From assembly GCA_947069175.1 (NCBI GenBank), contig CAMTDV010000028.1:70602157-70666156 (forward strand): a stretch of 64,000 bases of DNA. The letters are read 5' to 3'. This document shows, piece by piece, positions 23,061 through 35,500 of this stretch (its first letter is position 1; each line of letters opens with the position of its first letter). The position numbers and the translations under genes are program-made. The stretch is from Scalesia atractyloides (Eukaryota; Streptophyta; Magnoliopsida; Asterales; Asteraceae). The notes beneath the pieces are model-generated. The model was not told where the DNA came from. It was given only the letters and a program-made list of their open reading frames with translations, and did not search any database.

Positions 23061-23320
23061 AGTAATTAGTCAAAGTCGAGCAGCTAATTTTTGTTTTTTT
23101 TCGTTATCGTATTTGTACATATTCAATTTTTTGAAACTTTATATTTTTAGAGCAATTGATTATGAACAACAAGTGAGGATTGCATTGTTGAAACTTTGTG
23201 TTTTTTTGGATCAATTGATTATGAGTATTATGGTTTATTTTAGACGAGTAACAAGTAGAGGAATTGAGGAAATTCTATATAAATTGAGGAAATATTTGAT
23301 TGATAGTATCAGAAAGGGTG
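23061..23320 (+). repeat. MULE 3'-terminal segment, copy 1
   Basis: AT-rich sequence following the transposase zinc knuckle. From about 23178 to 23320 it is clearly related to 45735-45885: both contain ggattgc...ttatgat/gattatgag, then gag-agtaacaagtagaggaatt and a tatttgattgatagtat-like ending. The segment is cut off at about 23320 by LTR sequence. Confidence 0.55.
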
Positions 23321-26217
23321 GAGGAGTAAGGTCCCAAAAACGCTGCGCCTGCGCAAGGAACCATACCCTCAATGACAATTAACAAGAATAAACTTGCGCG
23401 CAATGCGCAACGGTGCACCTTTCTTGGAACTAGCAGGTCATACAACGAACCTTGCGCAGCCTGCGCAACGGTAAGTTAGACCTGGAAGCGCATGCCCTGA
23501 CCTTGTGCTGATAAACAAACATTGCGCGCAACGCGCAATGATAATACAATACTCAAAGGTCACACAACGAGCCTTGTACACCACGATGGCGGAAACATCG
23601 GAGTGAGACGAACTAGATTGCTCGAGACATCATAACACTAATTGTGACAGTATTTAATTAAACACCCCATTTCATTTCAAATCACCAAATTTTCAAATAC
23701 AATACAATTCAAATACGAAACAACAACATATGAAACATGTTCAACAAAACATATTAAATAACTTAGCATTATAAGCGTGTTTGCTATGCCGATCCTACTA
23801 AGTTTCGTCATGTCAATCTCATCAACCTGCAACATGTTAAAAAGTATAGTTCAATAACAAAGTATTGGCGAGTACACAAGTTGATATCATAGCATAAGTA
23901 TTAAAAACGTTTAAACAAATCCACATGATTAGCTAGTATACGAGATAAATGTAAACAAGGCATGTGAACTACAAGTCAATCCTCTAGTGTACCACATAAT
24001 AGATAAAAAACTTAACATTGACCACAAGAATATGGGCGGTGCATTACTCCTATAGCGCTATACATGTTAAGGGAGGCTTGATCGAAGTTAATGACATTTA
24101 GTATCACATAAGAAATGCACCAAGTAACAATTCAAGTATCACATAACTATAGCATGTATGATAGATTGTTTGTGTGATTTCATAGAATAAAAATGTGATT
24201 TAGTGTGTTTATGATAGATTAACATATTGCACCCAAAAAGTGTAAAGCGTAAAAAGGGTGTCGAATGTACTTACGTTTTTGCAAAGTTAAGTTCCGTGAA
24301 AACGTTTAGGTTGGTTAGGGGAACGAACACCAAGTTATCCTATACGAGGAAACGTAGGTGTGTGAGATTGATTTAACGATGAAGTTTGACAATTTTAGGA
24401 ATTAAAGTATCCAAAAAGTATGTATAGTCGAAAGTATTTATCTAGACGTTAACACTCGTTTTTTACACTATAAGCCCCGAAGGGTGTTTGTGTTTTTACG
24501 GGTCATGCCCGATAGAATCGTAACGATGATTAGGTTTTAGATAAAAATAACCTAATATTATGACAAGCTAACCATATGTTATCGTCAAAGGTTCGGTTAT
24601 ATTTATTATTTACATATATATAGTTTACATATATTATTACAAGTTTTTCATAGATTTCATATAAGTCATAGATATCATATAAGTCATAGATATCATATAA
24701 GTGATAGAAGTCATGCATGGAGGATAGGAGGATAACCATCCTAAACCTCTTTCGTAAGATTCACCAATACACAAATTGCCAAAGGACAATCCGAATGGTC
24801 AAGTATATAGTACTTCACTAAGCTACGTTTCGAACCGAATAAGCAAGCTAGGTGCGTGCATCCCGAACATGGCAATGTTTGGGGACGTGTCGTAGCCTTG
24901 TTACTCGTGAAAGTGAACTGTAGCTTAATGGATAAATCATCAAGTGAGGGTTGGATTGAAAAGTTGGATAGCCAAGGCCTCCATGTAATCACACCTTACA
25001 CCAACACAGCTTGTAAGCTTGGATGGCTCAACACTTGTGGGTTTAAAACCCTAGTAAAACCACAATTTTAGAGGAATGTTATACCTCTTGATTTTGTATG
25101 GAACAAGTCTAGCTATCTCCCTAACCATAAACTTGATTAGAGGCACAAGTAGCATAGAGTTGTTAAGTTTAAAAACAAGTTCAAAAAAGTTTATATAAGT
25201 TTAACTTCCAAAACAGAAAGTTTGGCCCTAAAAATGGTATTGTTCCACCTTGGTTTTCATGGAAAACCTATGGTAACATCCCATGGGGCTTAGAAAACAA
25301 TTTTGAGGAAGAAAACATGAAGAAAACTTTGAAAATTTTAAAGTTTAAAAAGATAAAAAGTGGGCAGAAAGTTAACACACTTTTGGACCTCAAAATGATG
25401 GGGTTTCACCTTAGTTTGCCCAAGCAAATTTGTGAGAACCTTCCTAGAGTTTATCTAAGGGTTTTAGAAAGAAAAATAAGGCTTGAAGAAGAAGGAAGTG
25501 AGTTGAAACTCACTTGCAAACTGTTTTGTTTCAGCAGAAAGTTTCTGGACTTTGGGAGAATGTTTGGGGTGTTTGGAGGCTTGAAAAAGTGGGAAAGGGA
25601 TGGGGAAGGCTTGCTTATATAGAGGAGGGATTAGGTTTGAATTAGAGTTGCAATTAATATGGTTAGGCGAGTTTAAACTTGAAACAAAGAAGTGTTTACA
25701 CCCTTGGCAGCTTGCGGCCGCAAGCCGCTAGGTTTTTTTTTGTTAATTAAATTTGTAATGGTTGCTTGTTTGTTTAGATGATGCACTTTATTCATAGCCT
25801 AAGTAGGAAGTGTTTGGAATGTTATAACATACATAAAAGGTGTTACATAACCCTAAATATAACTTGTAAATATTTAACATAAGTGTGACAATAATCATGA
25901 TGTTAAAAGTCTAGCATTTTGAGTTTTAACTTGTCAATTGCTTGTTTGATTTATAAGTTTAACTTTCATGAACATAAGGTAAGCATATGCAAATTGATTG
26001 AGTCTATATGTTGCGTAACAAATGCGTGCACGATCATAGATGTAAATGTGTATGAAGATTGTGAATTGCATACAATCGATCAATTTGATTACAATCAAAG
26101 CCTTAGATTTACAATGATTTGGAAAGTGAAATATGATTACAAGGTTTGGACTTTCCAATTATAGAAACACGAAGCGATCTTACTAAAAATGGGAAGTTAC
26201 AAATGCGAAGCGTTACA
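23321..26217 (-). repeat. 3' LTR of Gypsy element B
   Basis: The 5' end on the minus strand is firm: TGTAACGCTTCGC starts at 26217, directly after a purine tract (aaaggaggggag, plus strand 26218-26231) at the end of the integrase frame. The other end is approximate. The LTR holds a TATA box on the minus strand (CTATATAAGC, about 25613-25622), a perfect 16-bp GC-rich palindrome (GCTTGCGGCCGCAAGC, about 25709-25724) and, near its far end, GCGC-rich repeats at 23338-23540. A matching second LTR was not found in the window. Confidence 0.65.
23338..23540. repeat. GCGC-rich imperfect repeats
   Basis: Four related words (tgcgcctgcgcaagg, cttgcgcgcaatgcgcaacgg, ccttgcgcagcctgcgcaacgg, cattgcgcgcaacgcgcaatg) are spaced 50-70 bp apart in AT-rich sequence. 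Most are self-complementary. The phrase aggtca-acaacga between them is also repeated. Confidence 0.6.
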
Positions 26218-26231
26218 GCTCCCCTCCTTTA

Positions 26232-29200
26232 GGGAATTTCGTCCTGAAATTTAGGAAGATGCAACGTACAAATGCGGATACTTAGTCTTCATGTCGCTTT
26301 AAAGTTCCCAAGTAAAACCAATGTCACGTTATCCTTCCATCGAACCTTCACGATAGGAATTTGACTGCGCCTTAGCTGCTTAGTACCTCGATCCATGATT
26401 TCGACTGGATTCTCCACGAAGTGTAAGGTCTCATTGATTTGAAGATCTTCAACTGGAACTTGGAGTCCTTCTTCGGCGAGACATCTCTTCAAGTTTGAGA
26501 CGTGGAAGGTAGGATGAACGTTGTTGAGCTCTTGTGGTAGGTCCAGTCAGAATGCTACCTTGCCAATCCTTTCGAGAATCTGAAAGGACCCACATAGCAA
26601 GGAGCGAGCTTTCCCGTTTTCCCGAAACGAACCACACCCTTCCAAGGGGATACCTTGAGAAGTACAAAGTCACCAACGTTGAATTCCAAAGGCTTGCGTC
26701 TTTTATCTGCGTAGCTCTTTTTTCGGCTTCTAGCTTTGAGCAAGTTGTCCCGAATCTGCAAAATCTTGCCTGTCGTCTGTTGTAAAAGCTCGGACCGGTG
26801 ATTTGAGCTTCCCCGATCTCGTGCCAACAAATAGGCGATCGACACTTGCGTCCATACAATGCCTCGAATGGTGCCATTTGAATACTCGCGTGGTAACTGT
26901 TATTGTACGAGAATTCGACCAAAGGCAAGTGAATGTCCCAGTTGCCACCAAAATCGATTACGTAAGAACAAAGCATGTCCTTTAGAGTGTGGATAGTACG
27001 CTCGGTTTGACCATCGGACTGAGGAAGGAAAGAAGTACTGAGATTGAGTTGAGTACCAAGAGCTTTTTGAAACGTTTGCCAAAGACGAGAAGTGAAATGA
27101 CCATCACGGTCCGAGATAATGTCAACGGGACACCGTGATGACAGATGACTTCATCCGTGTAGATACGAGCCAATTTCTCAACTCGGTAGTCTTCATGTAT
27201 ATGAAGGAAATGAGTAGACTTGGTCAGACGGTCGATGATCACCCAAATACTAACCAGACGACGTACGAGGGAGTTTGGTAATGAAATCCATAGCAATACT
27301 CTCCCATTTCCAAACAGGGATTTCCGGTTGTTCGAGTAAGCCAGAGGGACGCTGATGTTCGGCCTTTACCTTGGAACAAGTGAGGCACTTTGAAATGTAA
27401 CAGGCGATATCTTTCTTTATTCCAGGCCACCAATATGACGCACGAAGGTCATGATACATTTTATCGGCGCCAGGATGAATAGAATACCGAGACTTATGAG
27501 CTTCACTCATCAAGAGGCCACGAAGATTATCACGGTTTGCAATCCAGATGCGGTCGAGATAGCACATGATGCCATTGGATTTGGTCATGAGTTGGTTTTC
27601 AGCACCACACTTCAACTCATTATCGAGGTTACCCTCATTAACGGTCGAGTATTGTGCCTCACGAATAATCTCTTGAAACTTTCCCAAAGTTTGGTAACAA
27701 CGTACACTCTTAACATGAGTTTTCCGACTAAGTGCATCAGCCACAACATTCGTCTTACCGGGGTGGTAGCAGATATCACAGTCGTAGTCATTCAATATTC
27801 CACCCAGCGTCGCTGACGCATGTTGAGTTCTTTTTTATTAAAGATATGCTGGAGGTTCTTATGGTCGGTGAAGACCGTACACTTTGTACCATAAAGGTAG
27901 TGTCACCATATCTTTAATGCAAAAACAACTGCACCAAGTTCAAGGTCGTGCGTAGTATATTTTTTCTCATGAATCTTGAGTTGTCGTGACGCGTAAGCGA
28001 TGACGTTGTCTCGTTGCATAAGAACGCAACGAAGACCTTGTCTCGAGGCATCGCCATACACGACAAATTCGTCGGTACCATCAGGAAGGGTTAGGATAGG
28101 AGCATTGCAAAGCATGTCCTTGAGCGTTTGAAAAGACTCCTCTTGTTTTGATCCCCAAACAAAAGGTTTATCCTTTTGAGTCAAGGAAGTGAGAGGCACG
28201 ACAACTTTTGAGAAATTTAAGATAAACCGACGGTAATAAACGGCTAAGCCGAGAAACGAACGAATTTCGGACGGTGTCTTAGGAACAATCCAATTTTCAC
28301 CGCCTTAATTTTTGCGGGGTCAACATGAATACCGAGTTCGTTGACAACATGACCAAGGAATTGAACCTCCTTTAGCCAAAATTCACACTTGGAGAACTTG
28401 GCGCAAAGACGTTCAGTACGCAACAACTGAAGGATAAGACGCAAGTGTCGCTCATGCTCTTCTCGCGTCTTGGAATAGATTAGGATATCGTCAATGAAGA
28501 CGACACGAATCGGTCGAGATAGGGCTTACACACGCGATTCATTAAATCCATAAACATTGCGAGTGCGTTGGCCAGACCAAATGGCATGACCACGAGCTCC
28601 TAGTGCCCATAACGTGTGCGAAACGCGGTTTTAGGTATATCTTCTTCGAGAACTCGAAGTTGATGATAACCGGAGCAAAGGTCGATTTTCGAGAAACAAG
28701 TCGCGCCTTGAAGCTGATCAAAAAGGTCATCGATGCGAGGAAGAGGGTATCGGTTCTTGACCGTAAGCTTGTTGAGCTCACGATGGTCGATGCACATACT
28801 AAGGATCCGTTTTTCTTTTTGACGAATAGAACGGGAGCGCCCCAAGGAGATGTGCTAGGACGTATGAAGCCCTTATCAAGAAGCTCTTGAAGTTGACTAG
28901 ACAACTCTTGTATCTCCGAGAGTCCTATGAGATAGGGGGATTTTGCTACCGGAGTTGCACCAGGAATGAGGTCGATACGAAAGTCAACAGAACAAGGAGG
29001 AGGAGGACCAGGAAGATCCTCAGGGAAGACTTCAGGGAAATCACGCACAACGGGAACTTCACTCACGCTCGAACTCTTGTCCTTCTTTTCCACAATGTGG
29101 GCAAGAAAAGCGAAGTATTCCTGATGCAAGTACTTGTTCGCTTGGATACATGACATAAGCTTGAGACCTTTGGAAGGTTTCTCGCCATAGACGTGTAGGG

Positions 29201-29862
29201 AATCATTATTGGGAAGGGGAAGATGAATGTACTTTTCCGAACAAACAACTTCAGCACAGACTCGCCTAAGCCAATCCATACCTACTATGCTATCGAAGCT
29301 ACCCATTTGCATGGGTATGAGGTCAATAGAAAACGTATGATCGTTGAGATTTAAAGAACAATTAGAAAGGACAGAATCGACAGTGACGGATTTTCCGTCA
29401 GCGACTTCGACTTTGAATGATTTAGGCAACTTAGAACGACTACACATAAGCAATGGTTCGAATTCAATGGGTTCAAAACTTTTATCCGCACCAGTATCAA
29501 ATAAACAAATAGCGTAAACATTGTTAACAAGAAACGTACCTGAAATGACATCATTGGAGTTTTGAGCTTGTGCGGCTGTAATGACGAAGGCTCGGCCGCG
29601 AGCTTGGTGCTGCTGGTTGTTGTTGTTGTTGCGCTGCGGGCAGTTGTTGGCGAAATGATTAGGGTCTCCGCATCTGAAGCACGAGCGGTGGGTGCGAGAG
29701 GTCGGTTTTGGTTGACGGTAGTGTTTTGGGGTGCGGTTATGGCTTGGGCTTGGTTGATAGGGGCTTGTGGAGCATTCCGACATTGCTGGGCGTAGTGCCC
29801 ATACCTATTGCAGATAGTGAATAGGCGGCAAGGGGCGGTAACAAGATGATGGAAAGGACAGG
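26232..29862 (-). pseudogene. Gypsy element B: gag zinc fingers, PR, RT, RNase H, integrase
   Basis: Reading down the minus strand: zinc fingers (CNRYGHYAQQC at about 29800; CFRCGDPNHFANNC at about 29680), protease (LFDTGADKSF, about 29490), RT N-terminus (SPWGAPVLFVKKKNG), RT core, RNase H (VVYGDASRQGLRCVLMQR, about 28050), integrase zinc finger (HPGADKMYHDLRASYWWPG, CLTCSK, about 27400-27460), DDE core and a chromodomain-type tail (about 26289-26490). Order and chromodomain place it in the Tekay-like chromoviruses. The frame is broken many times, for example around 28810, 28600, 28240, 27800, 27250 and 26800, so no polyprotein can be made. Its gag continues seamlessly at 40770 across the inserted element A. 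Confidence 0.9.
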
Positions 29863-31029
29863 TGTTATGTCACGCCCCAACCCGCAGCGGAATAACAGTC
29901 GGGGCATAATTGGGTTATCACCAAAGCTCATGATATTTACTAATATGTTTCATATTTATTAAAGTCAAAATTACATTCCAAATAATCCAAACATGTCCAT
30001 ACAATACAAAGAAAATAACCAAACAAAATAATTCCAAGCTCTAAATCATTTTATTCTTCTAGTCCAATCCTATGTGTTTCTGGCTGCAGCGGGTTCACCT
30101 GTATCATGTGTAAAAATGGGGGTTTTTGGGTCAACATAAGTTGGCGAGTGAACCTTGTTAGATAAACATTTATTATTGATTTACTTGTTAGTTTATCAAT
30201 GAAAAATTGTGCATAATCATAAATGAGCAAATGTAAATAATCAAGCAGTAGCAATAGCAATCACAACTATAACATACAATAACATATGATAGCATACATT
30301 AACATACCAACATCATACGATAAATAACATGAATGAAACTGTGCGATCAAGGCTCAATCAAACGGAGCCGATCGTATTGCATGTACTGAAAATGATAAAT
30401 GTCTGTGCGATCAAGGCTCAATCAAACGGAGTCGATCGTATGTTGGCACGCCAGGTTCACGCTCATAATGTAATGGGGAACTTGCTCAACGCTCATAATG
30501 TAATGGGGAGCGACGGCCTATGAAATTGCATGTACTGAAAATAATAAATTAAATCTAACAATAACCACACAAACAGTTGAAACAAGCTGAATACACATAT
30601 TCATGATATGATGTATGCACAATGATTTAAATATAATATATAGCAAGACACATGATACACCCCAAAACGTGATTAAAACGGGGAATTTGTAAAGATTCAC
30701 TCACATTGGGTGCGTTGGATTGGAGATGGTGAGATGCGCACGAGTTGGAAGAGCTAAACAACGAGAATTAACTAACCTAAATAATAACGGAAAATATAGT
30801 AAATGAGTGGATTTTATTAATAATTTTAATAAGATTTTTAGATATATTTTTGTGAGTTTAAGGCTATTTCCTATCTTTAAAAACATTATTTTTAAGTATT
30901 TTTAATTGATTTTTAAATTAAATTAAATAATAAAAAATATAAAAATATGTTGACTTTTTGCGACCGTTGACCGTTTGACTTGTTGACTTGTTGACTTGTT
31001 GACCGGTTTATTGTGTAAATTCATGCGCT

Positions 31030-31102
31030 GGGTGAGGCTCGAACTCGTGACCTCCCGTACGCGTGCACGCAGCTCTACCAACTGAGCTACGTGTCTAACC
31101 CG
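31030..31102 (-). other. tRNA-like unit 1 in LTR A (A and B boxes)
   Basis: On the element strand it reads GGGTTAGACACG, then TAGCTCAGTTGGTAGAGC, a textbook D-arm/A-box with a perfect GCTC/GAGC stem, and 28 nt later GAGTTCGAGCCTC, a B-box/T-arm. Spacing matches a tRNA. The acceptor ends do not pair, so it is a tRNA derivative and not a working tRNA gene. The second copy is at 39241-39314. Confidence 0.8.
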
Positions 31103-31198
31103 AAATAATTCTGTTTTTAATTATACTTATGCATTAATTCAGCTTATTCAAAATTCTTTTATTTTCAAAAACATTTTAAATCATCGAACCGGTGCCAT

Positions 31199-31269
31199 GT
31201 ACAGGTCTCCAACCCGGGACCTGTGCTTTAACGCTACACACAGTTTACCGCTGGACTGTGTGTCTAACT
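31199..31269 (-). other. tRNA-like unit 2 in LTR A
   Basis: On the element strand, GTTAGACAC is followed by a D-arm (CAGT CCAGCGGTAA ACTG), an anticodon-like arm (TGTGT/GCACA with a 9-nt loop) and a T-arm around GGGTT(C/G)GAGACC that can pair as ACAGGTC/GACCTGT. The copy in the other LTR (39411-39482) has the better B-box, GGGTTCGAGAC, and a 5-bp D-stem. The acceptor stem is lost. Confidence 0.75.
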
Positions 31270-31365
31270 TGGTTATTATATAGATTTTTATTATACTTAA
31301 CAACTAACGTGGTTTATCCGGTTCAGTTTTAAACAAAAAGGCATTTTATTACATAGAGGGTGCGT

Positions 31366-31441
31366 GTATCAGGGATCGAACTCGGGACGTATGCGTGTTT
31401 TTGTTCGCACACAGTCCACCGCTGGACTGTGTGTCTAACCC
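31366..31441 (-). other. tRNA-like unit 3 in LTR A
   Basis: It starts GGGTTAGACACACAGTCCAG, nearly the same as unit 2, with a 6-bp D-stem (CAGTCC/GGACTG), a TGCG/CGCA anticodon-like stem and B-box GAGTTCGATCC. Units 1, 2 and 3 begin at about 31102, 31269 and 31441, a spacing of about 170 bp. The shared start suggests they arose by duplication. Confidence 0.75.
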
Positions 31442-32285
31442 GTTCAAAATACCAATTTTAATTATTCTTATATTGTTAGCGCAGTTCATCTTCTTCGTTG
31501 GTTTTTACAGACCGCAGATTACACCATTATATCTTGTTAATTCGATTGTTAAACATTGCACAGACTAATATGAGATAGCAGAGATGATAATTAGAAGTAA
31601 ACATACCGGTGAACGACTTATTACAGAATTCCGGCAAGGCGTCGGTCTCTGTTTTTATGAACTTCAACTGAGAAAATCAATTAATCGTTTTGATTAGCTA
31701 ATCATGGAATTGAAGTGCTAAACAAACGTTAACAGTGTGTTTGAAGGTCCTTACCGTTTCACAGACGAAAAATAAAGATTTCCAGAAATTTTCCAACGAA
31801 CTGTAATTATCCGATAACGGCGTCTGAATTCGATTTCAAGTGAAAGGTTTTAGTTAGAAATAGCTTAACAATTGTTAGACTACGATGGTATTGAAGGACT
31901 TACCGTTTTGATGAAGAATACGATTTTCCAACGAACTTGCAGAAATTTCCGGCGAATGAAATAAACTTCTCTGGTGGACTATAAAGTGTGCGGAAATGTA
32001 ATTGGAGGTTTGTGGAATGTTTCTGAGTCGCGAAGGAGTACAAAGATGGAAGTAAAACTGGAATTGAAGATTTTCGGTTATAAAAACCGATCCACTTCTA
32101 GAATTCAAGTTCATTCAAGGCAACTTGATTAAAAACGTCGGTATATCGGTTATACTCATTGAACCGTGAGTATTCAGATCGCCTTTGCGCGTTTAATAAC
32201 CGATTTCAGTTACAATTGGCGTAACCGATTTATTTACATTCGTCTATAAGATTTATTTGTTTCCTATAGATGACAGAAAACAAAC

Positions 32286-32369
32286 AAGTGGCGGAGTGGT
32301 TAAGCGAGTGAGTGTTAAGTCTTTGGAGTTACAACCTGGCTGACCCGGGTTCGAGTCCCGGCAGCCCCA
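32286..32369 (+). other. tRNA-like unit 4 in LTR A, opposite strand, Ser-like
   Basis: It reads GTGGCGGAGTGGTTAAGCG (A-box of a long-arm tRNA) with a B-box GGGTTCGAGTCCC in a perfect 5-bp T-stem CCGGG/CCCGG, ending GCAGCCCCA. Length and spacing suit a class II (Ser/Leu) tRNA with a variable arm. The 5' acceptor strand does not match CAGCCCC. It lies about 200 bp upstream of the LTR TATA on the opposite strand. The second copy is at 40499-40581. Confidence 0.75.
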
Positions 32370-32553
32370 TTTTATTTTTAATTGTTTTATTTATACTTTT
32401 TATCAATTATAACTTTTATGGTTTAGTTTGTTTATTAATTATGTATCATTAAAAATTAAAATAAGCATAAATAGGCAACGAACATTTATAACTTGATATT
32501 CGATTACAAATGGAGCGGGTTTGGTAAAACCCGTTTTCGACAAATGTTACAGT

Positions 32554-32567
32554 ATCCCCTACTTTTA
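32554..32567 (-). promoter_or_regulatory. Polypurine tract of Gypsy element A
   Basis: CTAAAAGTAGGGGA on the element strand lies just inside the 3' LTR, where plus-strand DNA synthesis is primed. Confidence 0.8.
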
Positions 32568-32585
32568 GGAATTTCGTCCCGAAAT

Positions 32586-35500
32586 TTAAGTAGTAGAAGT
32601 AGTAGGAAAAAGATGCGGGTATTTTTCACGCATTGAGTCTTCACGTTCCCAAGTAAACTCAGGTCCCCGTTTCGACTCCCAGCGTACCCTAACAATTGGA
32701 ATGCGACTTCGTCGTAGACGTTTTTCTCCGAAATCCATGATCTCTGCTGGTCTTTTAATAAAATGCATAGATTCATCAATCTGAATATCTTCCAGAGGAA
32801 TGTGGAGGTTTTCATCAGCGAGACACTTCTTCAAGTTTGATACGTGGAATGTGGGATGAATCCTGTTGAGTTCTTCTGGTAGATCAAGCTTGTATGCTAC
32901 AGGTCCTACTCTTTCGAGTATCTTGAAAGGTCCTACGTAGCGTGGTGCTAGCTTGCCTTTTTGACCAAAACGAATTACTCCCTTCCACGGTGATACTTTT
33001 AGAAGTACATGATCACCAATGTTAAACTCTAAAGGCTTCCATCGTTTATCTGCATAACTCTTTTGACGACTTTGAGCCGCTAGAAGATTGTTTCTAATTT
33101 GATGGATCATGTCTGTGGTTTCTTGAATCAATTCCGGACCAGTGATTTGAGCTTCCCCAATTTCATGCCAACATACTGGAGATCGGCACTTACGACCATA
33201 TAAGGCTTCAAAAGGTGCCATGCCGATGCTTGAATGATAGCTGTTGTTGTACGAAAATTTGACTAATGGTAGATGAGCGTCCCAATTTCCCTTGAAGTCT
33301 ATGACACATGCTCGAAGCATATCTTCAAGAGTTTGAATGGTACGTTCAGATTGACCATCAGTTTGAGGATGATAGGCGGTACTGAGATCTAATCGCGTAC
33401 CCATAGCGGCTTGTACTGCTTGCCATGTTCGTGAAGTGAAACGACCATCACGATCAGAAATAATGCTTAACGGTACACCATGTCGGCTTACGATTTCGCT
33501 GATATAAATACGAGCTAGCTTTTCGTTCTTGAAATCTTCGCGGATAGGAATAAAGTGAGCTGATTTTGTAAGTCGGTCAATTATTACCCATATAGTGTCA
33601 TACCCACCAGAAGTGCGAGGTAACCCGGTAATGAAGTCCATGGTTATATTTTCCCACTTCCATACAGGTATTTCAGGTTGGACCAGAAGTCCTGAGGGTC
33701 TTTGGTGTTCAGCTTTCACCTTAGAACATGTAAGGCACTTAGAAACAAAAACAGCAACATCCTTTTTCATTCCAGGCCACCAATAGGTATATCGTAGGTC
33801 TTGATACATCTTATCGGCTCCTGGGTGTATAGAGTATCGCGTTTTGTGAGCTTCATTCATGAGGATTTCACGAAGATTGTTGTGGTCAGGAATCCAGATA
33901 CGATCTAGGTAGTACAGAATACCGTTAGATTTAGTTTCAATTTTAAGTTCAGCTCCACAGGACATCTCCTTTCGTACATCATCTTCCGTTACTGAAACAT
34001 GTTGGGCTTCTCGAATTTGATCTTTAATGTCAGTTATGATTTGCGAACATAGAAGACGAATGGAGTTCGCATAACCCTTTCGACTAAGTGCATCAGCCAC
34101 CACATTTGCTTTGCCAAGGTGATACCGAATTTCACAGTCGTAGTCATTTAGAAGTTCAACCCATCTTCGTTGCCTCATGTTTAACTCTTTTTGATTGAAG
34201 ATATGTTGAAGACTCTTGTGGTCAGTGTATATTTCACACTTAGTACCATAGAGATAATGTCTCCATATCTTAAGAGCGAACACAACGGCTCCAAGTTCTA
34301 GGTCATGGGTGGTGTAGTTCTTCTCATGTGTCTTGAGTTGTCTCGAAGCATAAGCTATAACTTTTCCTCTTTGCATCAAAACGCAGCCTAATCCTTGCCC
34401 TGACGCGTCGCAATAGACCACGAAATCATCACAACCTTCAGGAAGAGTGAGGATTGGTGCATCACAGAGTTTTTGTTTAAGGGTTTGGAAAGCTTCTTCT
34501 TGCTTGGGTCCCCATATGAAAGGTTTTCCCTTATGAGTTAAAGTCGTGAGTGGTACAGCAATGTGAGAGAAGTTTGAAATGAAATGACGATAATAACCAG
34601 CCAAACCAAGGAAAGATCTTACTTCAGTTGGTGTACGTGGCGCTTCCCATTCTTGTACCGCTTTGATCTTTGAGGGGTCGACATGTATCCCCTTGTCATT
34701 GACTACATGTTCGAGGAATTGCACCTCTTTTAACCAGAATTCGCATTTGGAAAATTTTGCGTAAAGCTTTTCATTCTCTAGAAGAGTAAGGATGAGTCGA
34801 AGATGATGCTCATGATCAGACTTAGACTTTGAATAAATAAGAATGTCGTCGATGAAGACTATAACAAATCGATCAAGATAAGGTTTGCAGACTCTGTTCA
34901 TCAAATCCATGAAGACAGCTGGTGCGTTGGTTAAACCAAATGGCATGACCATGAATTCATAATGGCCATAACGAGTTCAGAAAGCAGTCTTTGGGACGTC
35001 TTCTTCATGTACTCTAAGTTGATGATAGCCAGATCGAAGGTCGATTTTTGAAAAGCAGTTGGCACCTTGAAGTTGATCAAGAAGATCATCAATGCGAGGT
35101 AATGGATAGCGATTCTTGATTGTTAACTTGTTGAGTTCTCTGTAGTCGATGCACATGCGAAACGATCCATCTTTCTTCTTTACAAAAAGGACAGGTGCAC
35201 CCCAAGGCGAGGAGCTAGGACGTATGAATCCCTTGTCAGTCAACTCTTGTAATTGACTGGCTAGCTCTTGCATTTCAGAGGGGGCTAACCTATAAGGAGA
35301 CTTTGCAACTGGTGTAGCACCAGGTATAAGATCAATACAGAAATCGACTTCTCTAACTGGAGGAAGTCCTGAAATGTCGTCAGGAAAAACTTGCGGGAAA
35401 TCTTTCACTACCGGAATGTCTTCGAGTTTCTTCTCCATGGTTCCCATTTTGATGATATGAGCTAAAAACGCAACATAATTCTTGCGAAGATATTTTTGAG

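Larger units (their letters stand above)
29868..32551 (-). repeat. 3' LTR of Gypsy element A
   Basis: Near-identical to 38080-40764. It carries a TATA-like site on the minus strand at about 32072-32080 and four tRNA-like sequences, annotated separately. It begins and ends with TG...CA. Confidence 0.95.

Noticed and set aside
31030..32369. Functional nuclear tRNA genes
   Set aside because: A- and B-boxes and some stems are present, but acceptor stems do not pair and anticodon arms are irregular. They are duplicated exactly with the LTRs, so they are kept as tRNA-like elements only.
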